The notes under the pieces are model-generated. The model was given only the letters and a program-made list of their open reading frames with translations, did not search any database and had not been told where the DNA came from. A DNA stretch of 64,000 nucleotides from Bradyrhizobium iriomotense (GTDB lineage Bacteria > Pseudomonadota > Alphaproteobacteria > Rhizobiales > Xanthobacteraceae). The stretch's first letter is position 1. The number at the start of each line of letters is the position of its first letter. This document shows positions 63,623-64,000 of the stretch, one piece after another. A program made the translations under genes and the position numbers. The stretch is taken from positions 124,001 through 188,000 of the forward strand of contig NZ_JAFCJZ010000010.1 of the NCBI RefSeq assembly GCF_018130765.1. Direction: 5' to 3'.

Positions 63623-64000
63623 ATGACAGACTTCTCCCCCCGCGAAATCGTTTCCGAACTTGACCGTTTCATCGTCGGCCAGGGCGACGCCAAGCGCGCC
63701 GTCTCGATCGCGCTGCGCAACCGCTGGCGGCGGCAGCAGCTCGAGGGCTCCTTGCGCGAAGAGGTGCTACCGAAGAACATCTTGATGATCGGCCCCACCG
63801 GCGTCGGCAAAACCGAGATCGCGCGGCGATTGGCAAAACTCGCGAACGCGCCGTTCCTGAAGGTGGAAGCGACAAAATTCACCGAGGTCGGCTATGTCGG
63901 CCGCGACGTCGAGCAGATCGTGCGCGATCTCGTCGAGGTCGGGATCGCCCAGGTCCGCGAGAAGAAGCGCAAGGACGTGCAGGCGCGCGCCCAGCTCGCC
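63623..64000 (+). CDS. hslU: ATP-dependent protease ATPase subunit HslU, 5' part
   Basis: The first 126 codons are in the window and the frame continues past the right edge. FSPREIVSELDRFIVGQGDAKRAVSIALRNRWRR is the standard start, and the Walker A is NILMIGPTGVGKTEIARRLAKL (about residues 52-73), followed by FLKVEATKFTEVGYVGRDVEQIVRDL. HslU unfolds proteins and feeds them to HslV. Confidence 0.97.
   Translation, partial: MTDFSPREIVSELDRFIVGQGDAKRAVSIALRNRWRRQQLEGSLREEVLPKNILMIGPTGVGKTEIARRLAKLANAPFLKVEATKFTEVGYVGRDVEQIVRDLVEVGIAQVREKKRKDVQARAQLA

Overview
The window is GC-rich chromosomal DNA of an alphaproteobacterium, most likely Bradyrhizobium or a close relative (Nitrobacteraceae). This rests on gene order and protein families: infC/rpmI/rplT/pheST, dnaKJ followed by a pmtA-like methyltransferase, hrcA-grpE, cpaBCDE, hisB-DUF2628-hisHAFE-coaA and hslV...hslU. 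It also rests on several families of intergenic palindromes of the kind common in this group. I saw no rRNA, tRNA, CRISPR array or transposase gene.

Layout. 1-3.4 kb: end of queG, a thioesterase-like gene, an NTF2-like gene and an alpha/beta hydrolase. 3.6-10.2 kb: translation genes infC (apparent AUU start), rpmI, rplT, pheS and pheT, with two small secreted-protein genes on the other strand and a DUF559 nuclease-like gene inside a palindrome between pheS and pheT. 10.2-18 kb: TSUP permease, exported amine oxidase, C92-like peptidase, a divergent csoR/copper-ATPase pair with a shared operator candidate, nikR and an EI24 membrane protein. 18-24.4 kb: nth, DUF2244, Ada-like methyltransferase, gpmA, dapB, DUF1330, pyrF, an FMN reductase and the PmtA-like gene. 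24.4-32 kb: dnaJ, dnaK (textbook RpoH promoter), an exported protein, an exported nicotinamidase, grpE and hrcA. 32-38.7 kb: rph, rdgB, hemW, an LpoA-like lipoprotein, rsmI, yraN and gshB. 39-44.7 kb: part of a Tad/Flp pilus locus (cpaB-C-D-E), a TPR lipoprotein and a PilZ protein, with a strongly folded leader in front of cpaB. 44.9-51.8 kb: comM (yifB) split by a 5.3-kb serine-recombinase element. 51.9-56.8 kb: hybrid histidine kinase, histidine phosphatase, AI-2E-family permease and small proteins. 56.9-61.6 kb: coaA and his genes on the minus strand. 61.9-64 kb: hslV, GNAT, DUF2585 and the start of hslU.

The most interesting region is the element in comM. Removing exactly the 5,296 bases between two TT dinucleotides (45559-45560 and 50855-50856) restores one in-frame comM of 512 codons. 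The reconstructed donor site is an imperfect palindrome centred on that TT, as expected for a serine integrase. The element carries a small ORF, the recombinase, a translationally coupled ParB-like protein, a DUF6602 protein with PD-(D/E)XK-like residues, a zinc-ribbon membrane protein and an opposing 88-residue protein. The DUF6602 gene is preceded by two 27/31-identical hairpin repeats, a nested inverted repeat and a perfect 14-bp palindrome. Since comM acts in natural transformation in other bacteria, the insertion may work as a reversible switch; that is inference.

All coordinates and motifs come from reading the sequence. Family names come from recognising motifs, and no database search was run.
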